DNA from: Candidatus Sulfotelmatobacter sp.
Lineage (GTDB): Bacteria > Acidobacteriota > Terriglobia > Terriglobales > Acidobacteriaceae
Assembly: GCA_036500765.1 (NCBI GenBank)
Contig: DASYBM010000004.1
Coordinates: 496,001-560,000, forward strand
DNA length: 64,000 bases
Direction of reading: 5' to 3'
In this document: positions 14,005 through 22,758 of the stretch, piece by piece
Layout: each line of letters begins with the position of its first letter
How positions within the stretch are numbered: the stretch's first letter is position 1
Made by a program: the position numbers and the translations under genes
The notes under the pieces: model-generated
What the model saw: the letters and a program-made list of their open reading frames with translations, nothing else
What the model was told of the DNA's origin: nothing
Database searches by the model: none

Positions 14005-15026
14005 GAGCCTTCCTCCGCATTCCGCTCCCACAGCTCGTTTCCGCGCTCTACGCTTATGCCGGCAAAACGGCAGGCCCGCGCAAAAATGTCTTCGCCACTA
14101 AGACCCGACCCAACCGAGGCCTCGCGCGCGTTGATGATGGCGCGGCTCAGGCGTTGCCACGCTTGCGCGTCGGTAGCCTGCATTTGTTCCCGCGCGCGTT
14201 CCTGCCGATGCTCTTGTTTCGGGCCGGCGATCTTCACTGCGAAGTCGATATCATCGCCGGAGTAGCGCCCCTTGAATTGCCGGTGCACTTCTCCGATCGC
14301 GGCATCGTGCGCCATCCCCGATTTCTTGAGAGCGATATAGGCGCTGAACAGCGCGAAGCGTTCGTCGCGCGTGATGCGGCGCTGAGATTGATCATGGGCG
14401 GCATCAGCCTCCGGCGGAGCTGCTGCTGCTGGCGGCTGGGGATCCGACGACGCGGCCTGCGACGGCTTGCGGATCGGGGTAACGTTCGTCTCGTATTGCG
14501 CTTCGCAGCGGCAGCGGCGTTTATAAGAGTGCCGGCTCTGCAATTCACAGCCGCACACGTTCGAACCTTGGTGACTATGCCCACATGCCGGACACAATCC
14601 ATCATCCCGCCGCGGCCGGACGAGCCGGTCGGTGTTGAGCTTGTGAGTCGACGGCCGGCGAATCGTGTTGTGACGTCGATCCAACTGAAATAAGGCAACG
14701 CTGCGGCATTGCTCGCAATAAGGGTCAGGCCCGTCCACGTGGACCTCGCAGGTGCCGAAAAGCCGCTCCAGTTGCCGCATATGAGACCGCATGGTGCGCT
14801 CGCAGACTCCGGCGCGCTTAGCGTATGCCTTCATGGTTTTGAAGCAGCGAATCTCGGTGCCGGTTGGACTGGTCGATGCTTCCCAGACGCAAAAGGCGCT
14901 CAGCCGAAGGCGTGGTTTACAGGGCAGTGACAGCAAAAGCGCGCGAATCTTTTGCTCCGTGAAAACGTCGCGGTTTCCACTTTGCGAACTGGCCGATTTG
15001 GGATATGCTGTCGCTGTCGAGACCAT
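14001..15026 (-). CDS. Phage helix-turn-helix / zinc-cluster protein, replication-initiator-like
   Basis: 341 residues. The N-terminal 100 residues show a winged-helix pattern (SLPCKPRLRLSAFCVWEAS, MKAYAKRAGVCERTMRSHMR), as in phage replication initiators that start with a plasmid-type HTH. A middle region carries many Cys (CEQC, CPACGH, CGCEL, CRCE), likely binding two zincs. After an Ala/Pro linker a helical C-terminus (RYSGDDIDFAVKIAG) follows. It directly precedes and overlaps the ATPase. The initiator role is inferred from order and fold only. Confidence 0.6.
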   Translation of the reverse strand: MVSTATAYPKSASSQSGNRDVFTEQKIRALLLSLPCKPRLRLSAFCVWEASTSPTGTEIRCFKTMKAYAKRAGVCERTMRSHMRQLERLFGTCEVHVDGPDPYCEQCRSVALFQLDRRHNTIRRPSTHKLNTDRLVRPRRDDGLCPACGHSHQGSNVCGCELQSRHSYKRRCRCEAQYETNVTPIRKPSQAASSDPQPPAAAAPPEADAAHDQSQRRITRDERFALFSAYIALKKSGMAHDAAIGEVHRQFKGRYSGDDIDFAVKIAGPKQEHRQERAREQMQATDAQAWQRLSRAIINAREASVGSGLSGEDIFARACRFAGISVERGNELWERNAEEGS

Positions 15027-15083
15027 GGCGGTTGAGACACTGCATCAAAGCGGCGCGGAGTGCTGATCCGCGCCGTTCGCTTT

Positions 15084-15587
15084 TCAGGCGGTTCGTCGCC
15101 CCCTCAGCTCTCCCAAACTGACCGATCGAACCGGCTTTTTCGGCGAAGAAACTCCGCCGAAGAAATCTTCGTATTCGCTGCCCAGAAGCGCTTTCCGGCG
15201 CGCTACGATGCGCGTCCAGACCTGATCGGGGTGAACGCCCAGCACGCGGTAGGTCGCGTCTACATGCGGCTGAGAATTGCCGCGTGAGGCTTCCAGCGTA
15301 GTGATCCAGGCGATGCGGATATCGTCACGCAGCCATGGATCGATTTCTTTTTTCTCGGCGTGTTCCAGGTACAGCAGAATTCTCTGAGTGTGTTCTTTCT
15401 CGGTTAAGTGCTGAGCCTCCACGGGCGCGCTCCTTGGGGGAAGCGCGGCAACCGTTGTACGCCCCAGGACTTCGAGTTGGAAAGAAAGCTGAGCGACCGG
15501 CGCCGGCAGCGGCGAGAGGGCAAAGACAAACAGCCAGATGGCGACGCGGACGAAGAGCGGACCGGGCAGCAGCAGGCGGCGGTTCAT
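15084..15587 (-). CDS. Phage early protein, unknown function (167 aa or 112 aa)
   Basis: Two starts compete. ATG 15587 overlaps the preceding 42-residue gene as ATGA and gives a hydrophobic leader (RVAIWLFVFALSPLP). GTG 15422 has an AAGGAG site seven bases upstream and gives a soluble 112-residue protein (VEAQHLTEKEHTQRILLYLE). The body includes DIRIAWITTLEASRGNSQPH, HPDQVWTRIVARRKALLGSE and a basic tail. Family not recognised. Both forms end at 15084. Confidence 0.55.
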   Translation of the reverse strand: MNRRLLLPGPLFVRVAIWLFVFALSPLPAPVAQLSFQLEVLGRTTVAALPPRSAPVEAQHLTEKEHTQRILLYLEHAEKKEIDPWLRDDIRIAWITTLEASRGNSQPHVDATYRVLGVHPDQVWTRIVARRKALLGSEYEDFFGGVSSPKKPVRSVSLGELRGRRTA

Positions 15588-15712
15588 GCGGCCACCTGGT
15601 CGGAATTGCTGGGAACGGAGACTGAGGGTTTGCGGTCCGGAACAGGCTTAACAGAATACTTCTTATCGGACGTTAGATCCCCGGACGCAACTTTGTACTG
15701 CGTGCGGACCAT
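15584..15712 (-). CDS. Small first gene of the prophage transcript (42 aa)
   Basis: ATG 15712 opens MVRTQYKVASGDLTSDKKYS, continues polar and Ser/Pro-rich, and ends at a TGA that overlaps the next ATG. It is the gene nearest the prophage right edge, 7 bases from the end of the host glycosyltransferase gene. There is no clear ribosome site, so support is mainly the coupled junction. Confidence 0.4.
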   Translation of the reverse strand: MVRTQYKVASGDLTSDKKYSVKPVPDRKPSVSVPSNSDQVAA

Positions 15713-15719
15713 TCTGGGA

Positions 15720-16430
15720 TCATTTCTGCGATTCGGTGACAGTGTACTTCAGCAGACAGAAGAGGGCGCGTGCGCCATCCTTCCAGGTGATCTTTTTCCC
15801 TTCTTCGTAGGTGCGCCCCCAATAGCTGATGCCGACTTCGTAGACACGGAGGCGGCGTTTCGCGATTTTTACGGTGATTTCTGGTTCGAAGCCGAAGCGA
15901 TCTTCTTCGAGGGGAATCGATTGCAGAATTTCGCGGCGGAAGATTTTGTAGCAGGTCTCCATATCGGTGAGGTTCATGTTGGTGAGGGCGTTGGAGATGA
16001 GCGTGAGGATCTTATTGGCGACGGAGTGCCAGAAGTAGAGAACGCGGTGCGGCCCCGAGCCGAGGAAGCGGGAGCCGTAGACGACGTCGGCTTTGCCCTC
16101 GAGCAGCGGGTGAAGGAGCGCGGGATAGTCGGAGGGATCGTACTCGAGGTCGGCATCCTGAATGATGATGAAGTCTCCGGTGGCTTGCTGAATGCCGCGG
16201 CGGAGGGCTGCGCCCTTGCCTGTGTTCTTGGGCTGAAGAAGCACCTGAAGTTGGGGATAAGTTGATTGCAGAGTGGAAAGAACTTCGCGGGAGCTGTCGG
16301 TCGAGCCGTCGTCGACGCAGATGAGTTCGATCTCCATGCTTGTCTGAAGCGGTACGGCAATGACTCGGGCAATGACTTCCCGGAGAGTTGCCTCCTCGTT
16401 GTAGACGGGCATCACCACAGAGAGTTTCAT
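15720..16430 (-). CDS. Family 2 glycosyltransferase, dolichyl-phosphate mannosyltransferase-like
   Basis: 236 residues. [20 protein letters not shown] opens the GT-A fold, followed by [31 protein letters not shown], the metal-binding [16 protein letters not shown] (D-x-D-like) and [12 protein letters not shown]-terminal [20 protein letters not shown] block is typical of the DPMS group. It transfers a sugar from a nucleotide donor to a polyprenyl phosphate on the cytosolic membrane face. There are no C-terminal membrane spans, as in the short subgroup. The prophage begins right after its stop codon. Confidence 0.92.
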   Translation of the reverse strand: MKLSVVMPVYNEEATLREVIARVIAVPLQTSMEIELICVDDGSTDSSREVLSTLQSTYPQLQVLLQPKNTGKGAALRRGIQQATGDFIIIQDADLEYDPSDYPALLHPLLEGKADVVYGSRFLGSGPHRVLYFWHSVANKILTLISNALTNMNLTDMETCYKIFRREILQSIPLEEDRFGFEPEITVKIAKRRLRVYEVGISYWGRTYEEGKKITWKDGARALFCLLKYTVTESQK

Positions 16431-16592
16431 GGGATAGAGGAACAGTAAAGGGGACGGGAGTTGGGGTCAAGGGAGGGACGGCGGAGAGGCGTATCGTTTC
16501 GGAAAGAAAAAACAGGTACCCCGACTGCGCACGCCGTCGCGCTCCGCTTGCCGGCGGGCATCGCTCGGAATGACAAATCAGCGGTTGAGCGC

Positions 16593-16631
16593 CCCCACTT
16601 CTCGCGCAAAGAGCGCGCGAGAGAAGTGGGG
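16593..16631. repeat. REP-like hairpin, family B (copy 1)
   Basis: Arms ccccacttctcgcgc (16593-16607) and gcgcgagagaagtgggg (16615-16631) pair with a two-base bulge, followed by cacccgg. A relative lies at 23567-23602. It sits 14 bases past the stop of the FG-GAP/Ig gene, where it could also stop transcription, although there is no T-run. Confidence 0.75.
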
Positions 16632-16644
16632 CACCCGGAAGGAA

Positions 16645-19620
16645 TTAGTGGACTGTTTGAGTGACCGAGGCGGAAGATTTCCCGATGTTTGAGTCTCCGT
16701 TGTAGGCGGCGGTGACGACGGTTGAGCCTGAGGACAGCGATGAAGTTGTGAGAGTGGCTTTCTCATTGCTGAGATTAACGGTCCCCAGAATCGTCTTCCC
16801 TGCTGAGAAAGTTACCGGCCCCGTGGGCTTGGCCGTGAGGGATGTAATGGTTGCGGTGAAGGTGACGGCTTGGCCGACGTTAGATGGATTCGGCGACGAC
16901 GTCAGCATAGCGCTGCTGGTTGCCTGCTGGACAACCTGATTCACAATCGCGGATGTACTACCGAGGTTGTTGGCGTCGCCTTTGTATATGGCGGTAAGGG
17001 GATAGGTGTCGGCGTTGAGATTGGTTTTGGTGAGAGTGGCTACGCCGCTGCTGTTCAGGGTAGCGCTGCCAATGTTGTAACCGGACCAAGTGAAGATGAC
17101 GGTGCCAGTGGGAGGAAGCGACCCTGTGGTGGTGACGACCGCGGTGAAGGTGACGCTTTGACCGTAGGTGGACGGGTTGAGGCTGGAGGTGAGAGTGGTT
17201 GAGGTGGCGGACTTGGTGGTGGAATTCACGACCTGGCGGAGTGCGGGCGAGGTGCTGCCGGCGAAGGTGGAATCTCCTGGGTAGGTGGCTGTGACGAAGT
17301 AGATTCCGGCGGCAAGCGATGAGGTTGCGAAGTTGGCCACTCCGCCGGCAAGTGAGCCGACGCCGAGGATGGCGGATCCGTTGTAGAAAGTGATGGACTC
17401 GCCGTTGGGCGGAGGTCCGGTGCTTGAGCTTACCGTGGCGGTGAAGGTTACGGTTTGGCCGGCCAGCGACGGGTTCGGAGACGAGGAAAGGGTGGTTGTG
17501 GTGGACGTGATGATGGTCTGGATCAGAGCGCTGGAGGCGCTGCCGGTATTGTTGGTGTCGCCCGTATATTTTGCGGTGATGGTGTAGGCGCCCGCGGTCG
17601 CGAACGATGTCGTAAGCGTGGCGCGATTGTTGCTGAGCGAGCCGGCGCCGAGGGATTGCGATCCGTTGTAGAAGGTGACTGAACCGGTGGCGAAGCCTCC
17701 GTATTGACTGGTGACGGTTGCGGTGAAGGTGATGGATTGGCCGTTTGCGGCGGGATTGAGCGATGAAGCCAATGTGGTGGAGGTGGCCGCTCGGGCGACC
17801 GTTTGAGCGACGGGAGACGAGGTGCTGGGTGCAAAAGTCGAGGAGCCCTGATATGCCGCGGTGATGGAGTGGGAGCCTGCGGGCAGCGATGAAACCGCGA
17901 TTGAGGCTTTGCCGTTGGCGAGGGTGCCGCTACCGATGTTGGCTGTGCCGTTGTAGAAGATGACAGTTCCGGTGGGTGTGCCTGAAGTTGAGGTGACCGT
18001 CGCGGTGAAGATGACGGACTGACCGTAGGTGGATGGGTTAAGCGATGAGGCCACTGTGGAAGCGGTCGAGAACCGTGAGGCGTTGGTGTTATTGATCAGC
18101 ACACCCAATGTGCCGCTGCTGACTGTCAGCAAGTCCGGCATGCCGTCCCCGTTCAAGTCGGCGATGGCAAATGCGGGTCCTACACCGACAAATCCGCCAT
18201 CACCGGGGTTGAAACTCTCTTCTTGCTGAAGGGTTCCATCGCCATTGCCGAGCAGCACTTCCAGCGGTTCCCAGGTCAGCACAACTACGTCCGGGATATT
18301 GTCGCCATTCAGGTCTGCGACCAGAGCAGAGTTGCTGTGGTTGACGCCACCCGCTCCATAGCTTGTCACCGCTTGGAAGGTTCCGTCTCCCTTGCCCAGC
18401 AAGACGCCTATCGTCCCACTGAAGTCGGTCAGCACCAAGTCGGCAACGCCATCCTCGTTCAAATCTGCGACCAATATCGAATTGGCCCAATCCCCGCCCG
18501 AATCATAAGTCACAACTGGCTGAAAAGTTCCGTCGCCATTCCCCAAGAGCACTCCGGCCGAACCCTCACCGTTGCCATTGTCGCCGCCTTCATTTGCAAC
18601 CAACAGATCAGGTTTGCCATCCCCGTTTACGTCTGCGACGGCGATCCTCGTAAAAAAGAACTCCTGGGCTCCGGAGCTGTAGTCAACGGCGGCCTGAAAA
18701 GTCCCATCGCCCTTGCCCAAGAGGACGCCAATCGTCCCGTTTCCAGTTGTTCCCGTTTCCGGTGCACAGTTGGTCGCGCCGATGCTACCGCAATTGGTTA
18801 CTGCCAGGTCAGGAATGCCATCGCCATTAAAATCAGCCAGCGCCAGACCGGAAGCAAGGTAACCGCCGGATGAGTAGGAGACCGCCGGTTGGAACGTGCC
18901 GTTGCCATTGCCTAAAAGCACGCTAACCGATCCATTCATGCACGCACTGTCGGCGCACTGGTTCGTCAAAACCAAGTCCGGCTTGCCGTCGAGATTCACG
19001 TCCGCTACGAGGATTTGCGAAGGTTCGGCGTAACCGTAGCCGCCGGATGAGTAAGTGACCGCAGGTTGAAATGTTCCGTCGCCGTTGGCCAGAAGTACTG
19101 CAACCGTAATCGCCTCCTCGTCGCCGACGACGATCAAATCCGGCTTATGATCCCCATTCACATCTGCGATGGTTATCGATGAAGCCCCGCCGCCTACGCT
19201 GTAAACGACAACGTTCCGGAGCGTACCATCTCCATTACCGAGCAACACACCTACGGTGCCGTCGAACTGGTTTGTGACAACCACGTCCAGCGTGCCATCG
19301 CCGGTCAAGTCCGCCACGGCTACCGACGACGCCCCGGAGCCGCCGGTGCTGTACGATGCCGGCGCCAGGAAGCTGACGGTTCGAGGAAGGGTTGAACCGG
19401 AGTTCGGTTTCTGTTTTCGGAAGCCAGATGCGGTCACGGTTTTTGAATTTAAAGTCGCTGGAGCCGCGACGAGTTGACGCCCTGCGAGTGAGCGCGTTGC
19501 CGATGCTCGGGCTGCATCGCTTTGCTGGGCTTGCGGTGTGGGAGCCAGAATCATGATCGATGCGTGGAGTATGGTGACAATGGTGAAAATGCGGGCAGGA
19601 GCGAAAGCGTTGCAGGTCAT
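16645..19620 (-). CDS. Secreted FG-GAP (VCBS) and Ig-like repeat protein
   Basis: 991 residues from ATG 19620, which has GAGGAGG upstream; an earlier in-frame start lacks one. A signal peptide (FTIVTILHASIMILAPTPQA) is followed by about eight FG-GAP/VCBS repeats at residues 60-500 (VADLTGDGTLDVVVTNQ, LLGNGDGTF), which form a beta-propeller with Ca-binding DxDxDG loops. Five Ig-like Big_3-type repeats of about 95 residues follow (SLNPSTYGQSVTFTA ... TGTVIFYNG ... YKGD). No sorting signal ends the chain. It probably acts outside the cell in adhesion or surface binding; the ligand is unknown. Confidence 0.92.
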   Translation of the reverse strand: MTCNAFAPARIFTIVTILHASIMILAPTPQAQQSDAARASATRSLAGRQLVAAPATLNSKTVTASGFRKQKPNSGSTLPRTVSFLAPASYSTGGSGASSVAVADLTGDGTLDVVVTNQFDGTVGVLLGNGDGTLRNVVVYSVGGGASSITIADVNGDHKPDLIVVGDEEAITVAVLLANGDGTFQPAVTYSSGGYGYAEPSQILVADVNLDGKPDLVLTNQCADSACMNGSVSVLLGNGNGTFQPAVSYSSGGYLASGLALADFNGDGIPDLAVTNCGSIGATNCAPETGTTGNGTIGVLLGKGDGTFQAAVDYSSGAQEFFFTRIAVADVNGDGKPDLLVANEGGDNGNGEGSAGVLLGNGDGTFQPVVTYDSGGDWANSILVADLNEDGVADLVLTDFSGTIGVLLGKGDGTFQAVTSYGAGGVNHSNSALVADLNGDNIPDVVVLTWEPLEVLLGNGDGTLQQEESFNPGDGGFVGVGPAFAIADLNGDGMPDLLTVSSGTLGVLINNTNASRFSTASTVASSLNPSTYGQSVIFTATVTSTSGTPTGTVIFYNGTANIGSGTLANGKASIAVSSLPAGSHSITAAYQGSSTFAPSTSSPVAQTVARAATSTTLASSLNPAANGQSITFTATVTSQYGGFATGSVTFYNGSQSLGAGSLSNNRATLTTSFATAGAYTITAKYTGDTNNTGSASSALIQTIITSTTTTLSSSPNPSLAGQTVTFTATVSSSTGPPPNGESITFYNGSAILGVGSLAGGVANFATSSLAAGIYFVTATYPGDSTFAGSTSPALRQVVNSTTKSATSTTLTSSLNPSTYGQSVTFTAVVTTTGSLPPTGTVIFTWSGYNIGSATLNSSGVATLTKTNLNADTYPLTAIYKGDANNLGSTSAIVNQVVQQATSSAMLTSSPNPSNVGQAVTFTATITSLTAKPTGPVTFSAGKTILGTVNLSNEKATLTTSSLSSGSTVVTAAYNGDSNIGKSSASVTQTVH

Positions 19621-20026
19621 GGCAGACCCTCCTCGGACAATTCGGACGGGGCCCGGGTCGTTCTTCCGATAAGGCGTTCGTATATTCAGGGCCAAGGGCG
19701 GCCCTGCGAACTAAAGCTGCGGACTGAAAACTTGCACGGGGAGGGTCACGAAATGGCAGGCAGAGCTTAGCATGAAAAGCTGGCCAGAGCTATACGCGCA
19801 TTTGTGGCGCTTATCCGGACTCTCCTTCGAAGGCCGGACTGGGTAATCCAAGAGACGGCTAACTCTTGAGTTATCGACCCGCTGGATGCTGACAACCCCG
19901 GGAGTGCGGGTAAGTTGCGGGAAAATTATTAAGGGCTCGTGAATCGTTGAGAAAGCGAGGGCAAGGGTAGAGGCAAAGGCAAAGCAAAAAACGACGGACA
20001 GGAGTGTCCGTCGTACATTTACTTGG
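19621..20026. other. Intergenic region after truB
   Basis: About 400 bases with no supported gene. It holds the truB terminator-like hairpin (19985-20014) near its right end and the ribosome site of the FG-GAP/Ig gene at its left end. The rest shows only short fragments and no obvious promoter match. Confidence 0.6.
19985..20014 (-). terminator. Terminator-like hairpin downstream of truB (repeat family D, copy 1)
   Basis: Arms acgacggaca (19991-20000) and tgtccgtcgt (20005-20014) match over 10 bases around a ggag loop. In the minus-strand transcript the stem is followed by a run of six U. It starts 13 bases past the truB stop. A near-copy lacking the U-run lies at 28711-28728, just after copA. 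Confidence 0.75.
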
Positions 20027-21022
20027 CTATGCCAGGACGATTTTGGGGTGGAATAACGTGCCGGCGATGCGGGTGGCGATGGCGATGATGGTGCGCTGGC
20101 CGGTAAAGACCTTAACCTGAGGAGCACGTGAGAAGTCGGGGAGGTTGACGGTGCGTCCGCTGCGGATGAAGGCGGCGGCCGAGTCGTCGGCGGTGACGGA
20201 GGGAAAGTTGGGCAGGAGTTTGCGGGGGTGGATGAAGAAAGACTCCAGCTCTGGCGAGGTTGGGTTCGAGGAGAGCAGATTTGAAGAGATCACGTTTGAG
20301 GCGGCCTCAACCGGAGGTCGTTCGACTGCGCTTTGCTCTCCCTGTGGGGGAGCAGAGCTTCGGCCGGGATGACACTGATTTGAGAGTTGGGCGAGTTCTT
20401 CGAGGGTGTGGGCATCTTCGAGGGTGAACTCGGCGACGGCGGTGCGGCGGAGGGATTCGAGGTGGGCGCCGCAGGCCAATTCCCTGCCCATGTCGTGAGC
20501 GACGGAGCGCATGTAGGTGCCGGAGGCTACTCGGGCGCGGAAATGGACGCGATCGGAGTCGACGGCGAGGATCGCGAATTCTTTGATTTCGACTTGCACC
20601 GGTTGCAGGACGACTTCTTTTTGCCGGCGTGCCAGTTTGTAGGCAGGAACGCCTTTTATTTTCTTGGCGGAAAATGGGGGTGGAATTTGTTCGATCACAC
20701 CGCGGAAGCGGCCGGCGAGTGACTCAATCTGGCCCGCGTCGAGGTGAATTTCTTGCGGAGTCGTGGTGGGTTCGCCCGCGGCGTCGTAGGTGTCGGTGGC
20801 GAATCCGAAGCGGATGACGCCTTCGTAGGTTTTTTCGGACGCAGTGTAGAACTGCGCGATGCGGGTGAGATTGCCGGTAACCAGTGGAAGCACGCCGGTG
20901 GCCAGGGGATCGAGGGTGCCGAGATGGCCGATGGAGCGTTCGTGCAAAATGCGGCGAGCCCGGTTGACCACGTCGTGCGAGGTGAGTCCGGCGGGCTTGT
21001 CGATGATGAGGACGGCATTCAT
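20027..21022 (-). CDS. truB: tRNA pseudouridine(55) synthase TruB
   Basis: 331 residues from ATG 21022 (MNAVLIIDKPAGLTSHDVVN). The catalytic Asp is in HLGTLDPLATGVLPL; YTASEKTYEGVIRFG and PPPFSAKKIKGVPAYKLAR are the next conserved blocks, and GTYMRSVAHDMG the C-terminal one. It isomerises U55 in the T-loop of tRNAs. Residues near 216-250 contain an Arg/Pro/Ser-rich insert (CHPGRSSAPPQGEQSAVERP) matching a dispersed DNA repeat read in frame. A C-terminal PUA-like stretch follows. Upstream in-frame starts lie in an AT-rich repeat and were rejected. Confidence 0.93.
   Translation of the reverse strand: MNAVLIIDKPAGLTSHDVVNRARRILHERSIGHLGTLDPLATGVLPLVTGNLTRIAQFYTASEKTYEGVIRFGFATDTYDAAGEPTTTPQEIHLDAGQIESLAGRFRGVIEQIPPPFSAKKIKGVPAYKLARRQKEVVLQPVQVEIKEFAILAVDSDRVHFRARVASGTYMRSVAHDMGRELACGAHLESLRRTAVAEFTLEDAHTLEELAQLSNQCHPGRSSAPPQGEQSAVERPPVEAASNVISSNLLSSNPTSPELESFFIHPRKLLPNFPSVTADDSAAAFIRSGRTVNLPDFSRAPQVKVFTGQRTIIAIATRIAGTLFHPKIVLA
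20316..20374. repeat. REP-like element, family A, inside truB
   Basis: The plus strand shows ggtcgttcgactgcg, an inner GC-rich hairpin (ctctccctgtgggggagcag), and cgggatgacac. This matches the dispersed element seen at 21907, 24936, 49359 and 62489. Here it is read in frame as part of TruB between the catalytic and C-terminal parts. Confidence 0.7.
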
Positions 21023-21029
21023 CAGGAAA

Positions 21030-21155
21030 TTTGGTAATTTAGTGATTGAGTAATTTGGTAATTGAACATCCCGAAGCCTTTTCGCGAATGGCGGCGGAGA
21101 CCTGTCAGGTTTTTCAATTTCCCAATTACAAATTACCAAATTACTAAATTCCCGA
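21030..21155. repeat. AT-rich inverted repeat between truB and rhomboid gene (family E)
   Basis: The left side has ttggtaatttagtgattgag and aatttggtaattg; the right side has tttcccaattacaaattacc and aaattactaaattccc, which are complementary in blocks. A relative lies upstream of mdh (58010-58110). It fills the divergent promoter region of truB and the rhomboid gene. Confidence 0.7.
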
Positions 21156-21156
21156 T

Positions 21157-21852
21157 ATGTTTCCTATCAAAGACGATCAGCCGAGCTACAGCACACCGTT
21201 TGTGAACTACTTTTTGATCGCGCTGAATATTCTGGTTTATCTGTTTCAATCCCTGCTGGACCCGCAGAGTTACGAACTGTTTGCGCGGCAGTTTGGGGTG
21301 GTGCCCAACCATCTGGCGCTGGCGCTGGCGGGGTCGCCGAAATATTCCGTGGGCGCGGTGGCCCTTACTTTTCTGACGTCGATGTTTGTGCATGCGGGCT
21401 GGATGCACGTACTGGGCAATATGTGGTTTCTGTTTATTTTTGGCGACAACGTTGAAGATTATCTGGGGCACTTTTCGTACCTGCTGTTTTACTTGTTGTG
21501 CGGATTGATTGCGATGAGCGCGCAGGTGGCGATTTATCCCCACTCGACCCTGCCGACGGTGGGGGCCAGCGGGGCGATTGCGGGGATTCTGGGAGCTTAC
21601 TTTCTGGTCTATCCACGGGCCCGGGTGCTGACGTGGTTCTTTGTGTTCGTCATGTATCTGCCGGCCTGGGTGGTGTTGGGCGAGTGGTTTGTGTTGCAGT
21701 TTCTTTCCGGGGCGGAGACCCTGTCCATGGCGCATCGGGGAGATATGGGAGGCGTTGCGGTGTGGGCGCACGTTGGAGGATTTGTGGCCGGGATGGTGAT
21801 GGTTAAGTTGTTTCCGGAGCGGGCGCGACGAACGCCGTATGCGTATCGGTAG
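21157..21852 (+). CDS. Rhomboid-family intramembrane serine protease
   Basis: 231 residues and about six or seven membrane segments. The catalytic Ser is S138 in GASGAIAG and the catalytic His is H205 in VWAHVGGFVAG; a HAGWMHVLGNMWFLFIFG block forms the L1/TM2 signature. It cleaves transmembrane segments of other proteins inside the membrane. The substrate is unknown. It is transcribed divergently from truB, starting two bases after the AT-rich inverted repeat. Both catalytic residues are intact, so it should be active. Confidence 0.94.
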   Translation: MFPIKDDQPSYSTPFVNYFLIALNILVYLFQSLLDPQSYELFARQFGVVPNHLALALAGSPKYSVGAVALTFLTSMFVHAGWMHVLGNMWFLFIFGDNVEDYLGHFSYLLFYLLCGLIAMSAQVAIYPHSTLPTVGASGAIAGILGAYFLVYPRARVLTWFFVFVMYLPAWVVLGEWFVLQFLSGAETLSMAHRGDMGGVAVWAHVGGFVAGMVMVKLFPERARRTPYAYR

Positions 21853-21906
21853 CTCTTTGCCTGCACCAAGAATCCCCTTCAAACTTGGGCCTCAGGCAGA
21901 GTAGAG

Positions 21907-21968
21907 ATCCTTCGACTGTGTTGAGGCTCCGCTTTTAGCGGAGCCTCAATCCTCGCTCAGGATGACAA
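21907..21968. repeat. REP-like element, family A (clean copy with 12-bp stem)
   Basis: Outer parts gatccttcgactgtg and cgctcaggatgac flank a perfect inner hairpin, ttgaggctccgc (21921-21932) and gcggagcctcaa (21938-21949), with a 5-base loop. It lies between the rhomboid and DinB genes, which converge, so it may also act as a bidirectional stop. Confidence 0.85.
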
Positions 21969-22007
21969 TCCTCTTTTTCCTGCTTCAACTTCTTACTTCT
22001 TGGGTGC

Positions 22008-22577
22008 TTACTTCTTCGGTCGCGACTCGGGCGGGACCAGGCCTGCCAGGCGGTAGTAGACGGCGAGTTGGCCGTAGTGCTCGCCACAGTGTTCGACGAA
22101 GCCGTAAGCCCAATCGATCACGCGGACTTGCTGATGGGCAAACGGATCGACCACAAGGTCGGACAAGCCTTTGTCGCCTTTGGCCTTGATGGCGGCGGCG
22201 CCGTCGGCGAAAGACTTTTTTACGAAGGCGACGATGTCGGCTTTGGTCTTGTATCGGTCACGGCTGGGATTTTCATCGACTTTCTCGTTGTTGCCCATCG
22301 TCGGATTCGTGAAGTAGTAGTTGGCGCCGGCCATGTGCAGCAGTTGCTGGGCAAAGCTGCGCTGCGCGGGCGTGGGCTTGAAGTCATACTTGTCTTCGGG
22401 AAAATCTTCGGCCATCGCGATGAGCTTGCGTCCGATGTCGTTCCAGGAATCGAGGACGACTTTGGACGGAGGATCGGGCGGTTTGACGGCTGTGTCTTTC
22501 TTCATGGCGTCTTGCGCATGCGCCGGGAAAGACAGGATCGCGGCGAACAGGGCTACAGCTAGAAACGGTTTCATCAT
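22008..22577 (-). CDS. Exported DinB-family protein
   Basis: 189 residues from ATG 22577, which has GGAGG eight bases upstream. The signal peptide MMKPFLAVALFAAILSFPAH is cut near AHAQ. The mature part is a DinB four-helix bundle: WNDIGRKLIAMAEDFPEDKY, FAQQLLHMAGANYYF and a C-terminal WAYGFVEHCGEHYGQLAVYY. His residues in LLHM and in EHCGEHY are the likely metal triad. DinB/YfiT-like enzymes are metal-dependent transferases or hydrolases, and some use bacillithiol or mycothiol. Export makes a thiol-transfer role less likely. Substrate unknown. Confidence 0.88.
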   Translation of the reverse strand: MMKPFLAVALFAAILSFPAHAQDAMKKDTAVKPPDPPSKVVLDSWNDIGRKLIAMAEDFPEDKYDFKPTPAQRSFAQQLLHMAGANYYFTNPTMGNNEKVDENPSRDRYKTKADIVAFVKKSFADGAAAIKAKGDKGLSDLVVDPFAHQQVRVIDWAYGFVEHCGEHYGQLAVYYRLAGLVPPESRPKK

Positions 22578-22758
22578 TGAGATTTCCTCCAGGGGAAATG
22601 AGCGGGGTAATTGTAGCTGGAGTTGGGGTGGGAGGAAAGGCGAGCCAAGAGCAGTTGTAAAAAGCGAGGGAGGCATGCGCCTTTGCGGCCGAGGGCGAGG
22701 ACGCGCTCGGGACAGCCGGCGGGACGCCGGCGCTACTTTTGAGTGCGTTGTTGATCAC

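Larger units (their letters stand above)
1..15712 (-). mobile_element. Prophage, partial (early genes plus packaging/portal module)
   Basis: About 30 mostly minus-strand genes, commonly joined by ATGA or GTGA overlaps, include TerS, TerL, HK97-type portal and the start of a prohead protease in canonical order. HNH endonucleases, a HerA-like ATPase and a winged-helix/zinc protein lie upstream in the transcription order. The right edge lies 7 bases from the stop codon of a host glycosyltransferase; the left edge is outside the window. No integrase, lysis, capsid or tail gene is visible. Functional status cannot be judged, but the visible genes show no frameshift. Confidence 0.9.

Noticed and set aside
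12958-14265. 435-codon plus-strand open frame
   Set aside because: Antisense to the ATPase and its upstream gene; no recognisable domain.
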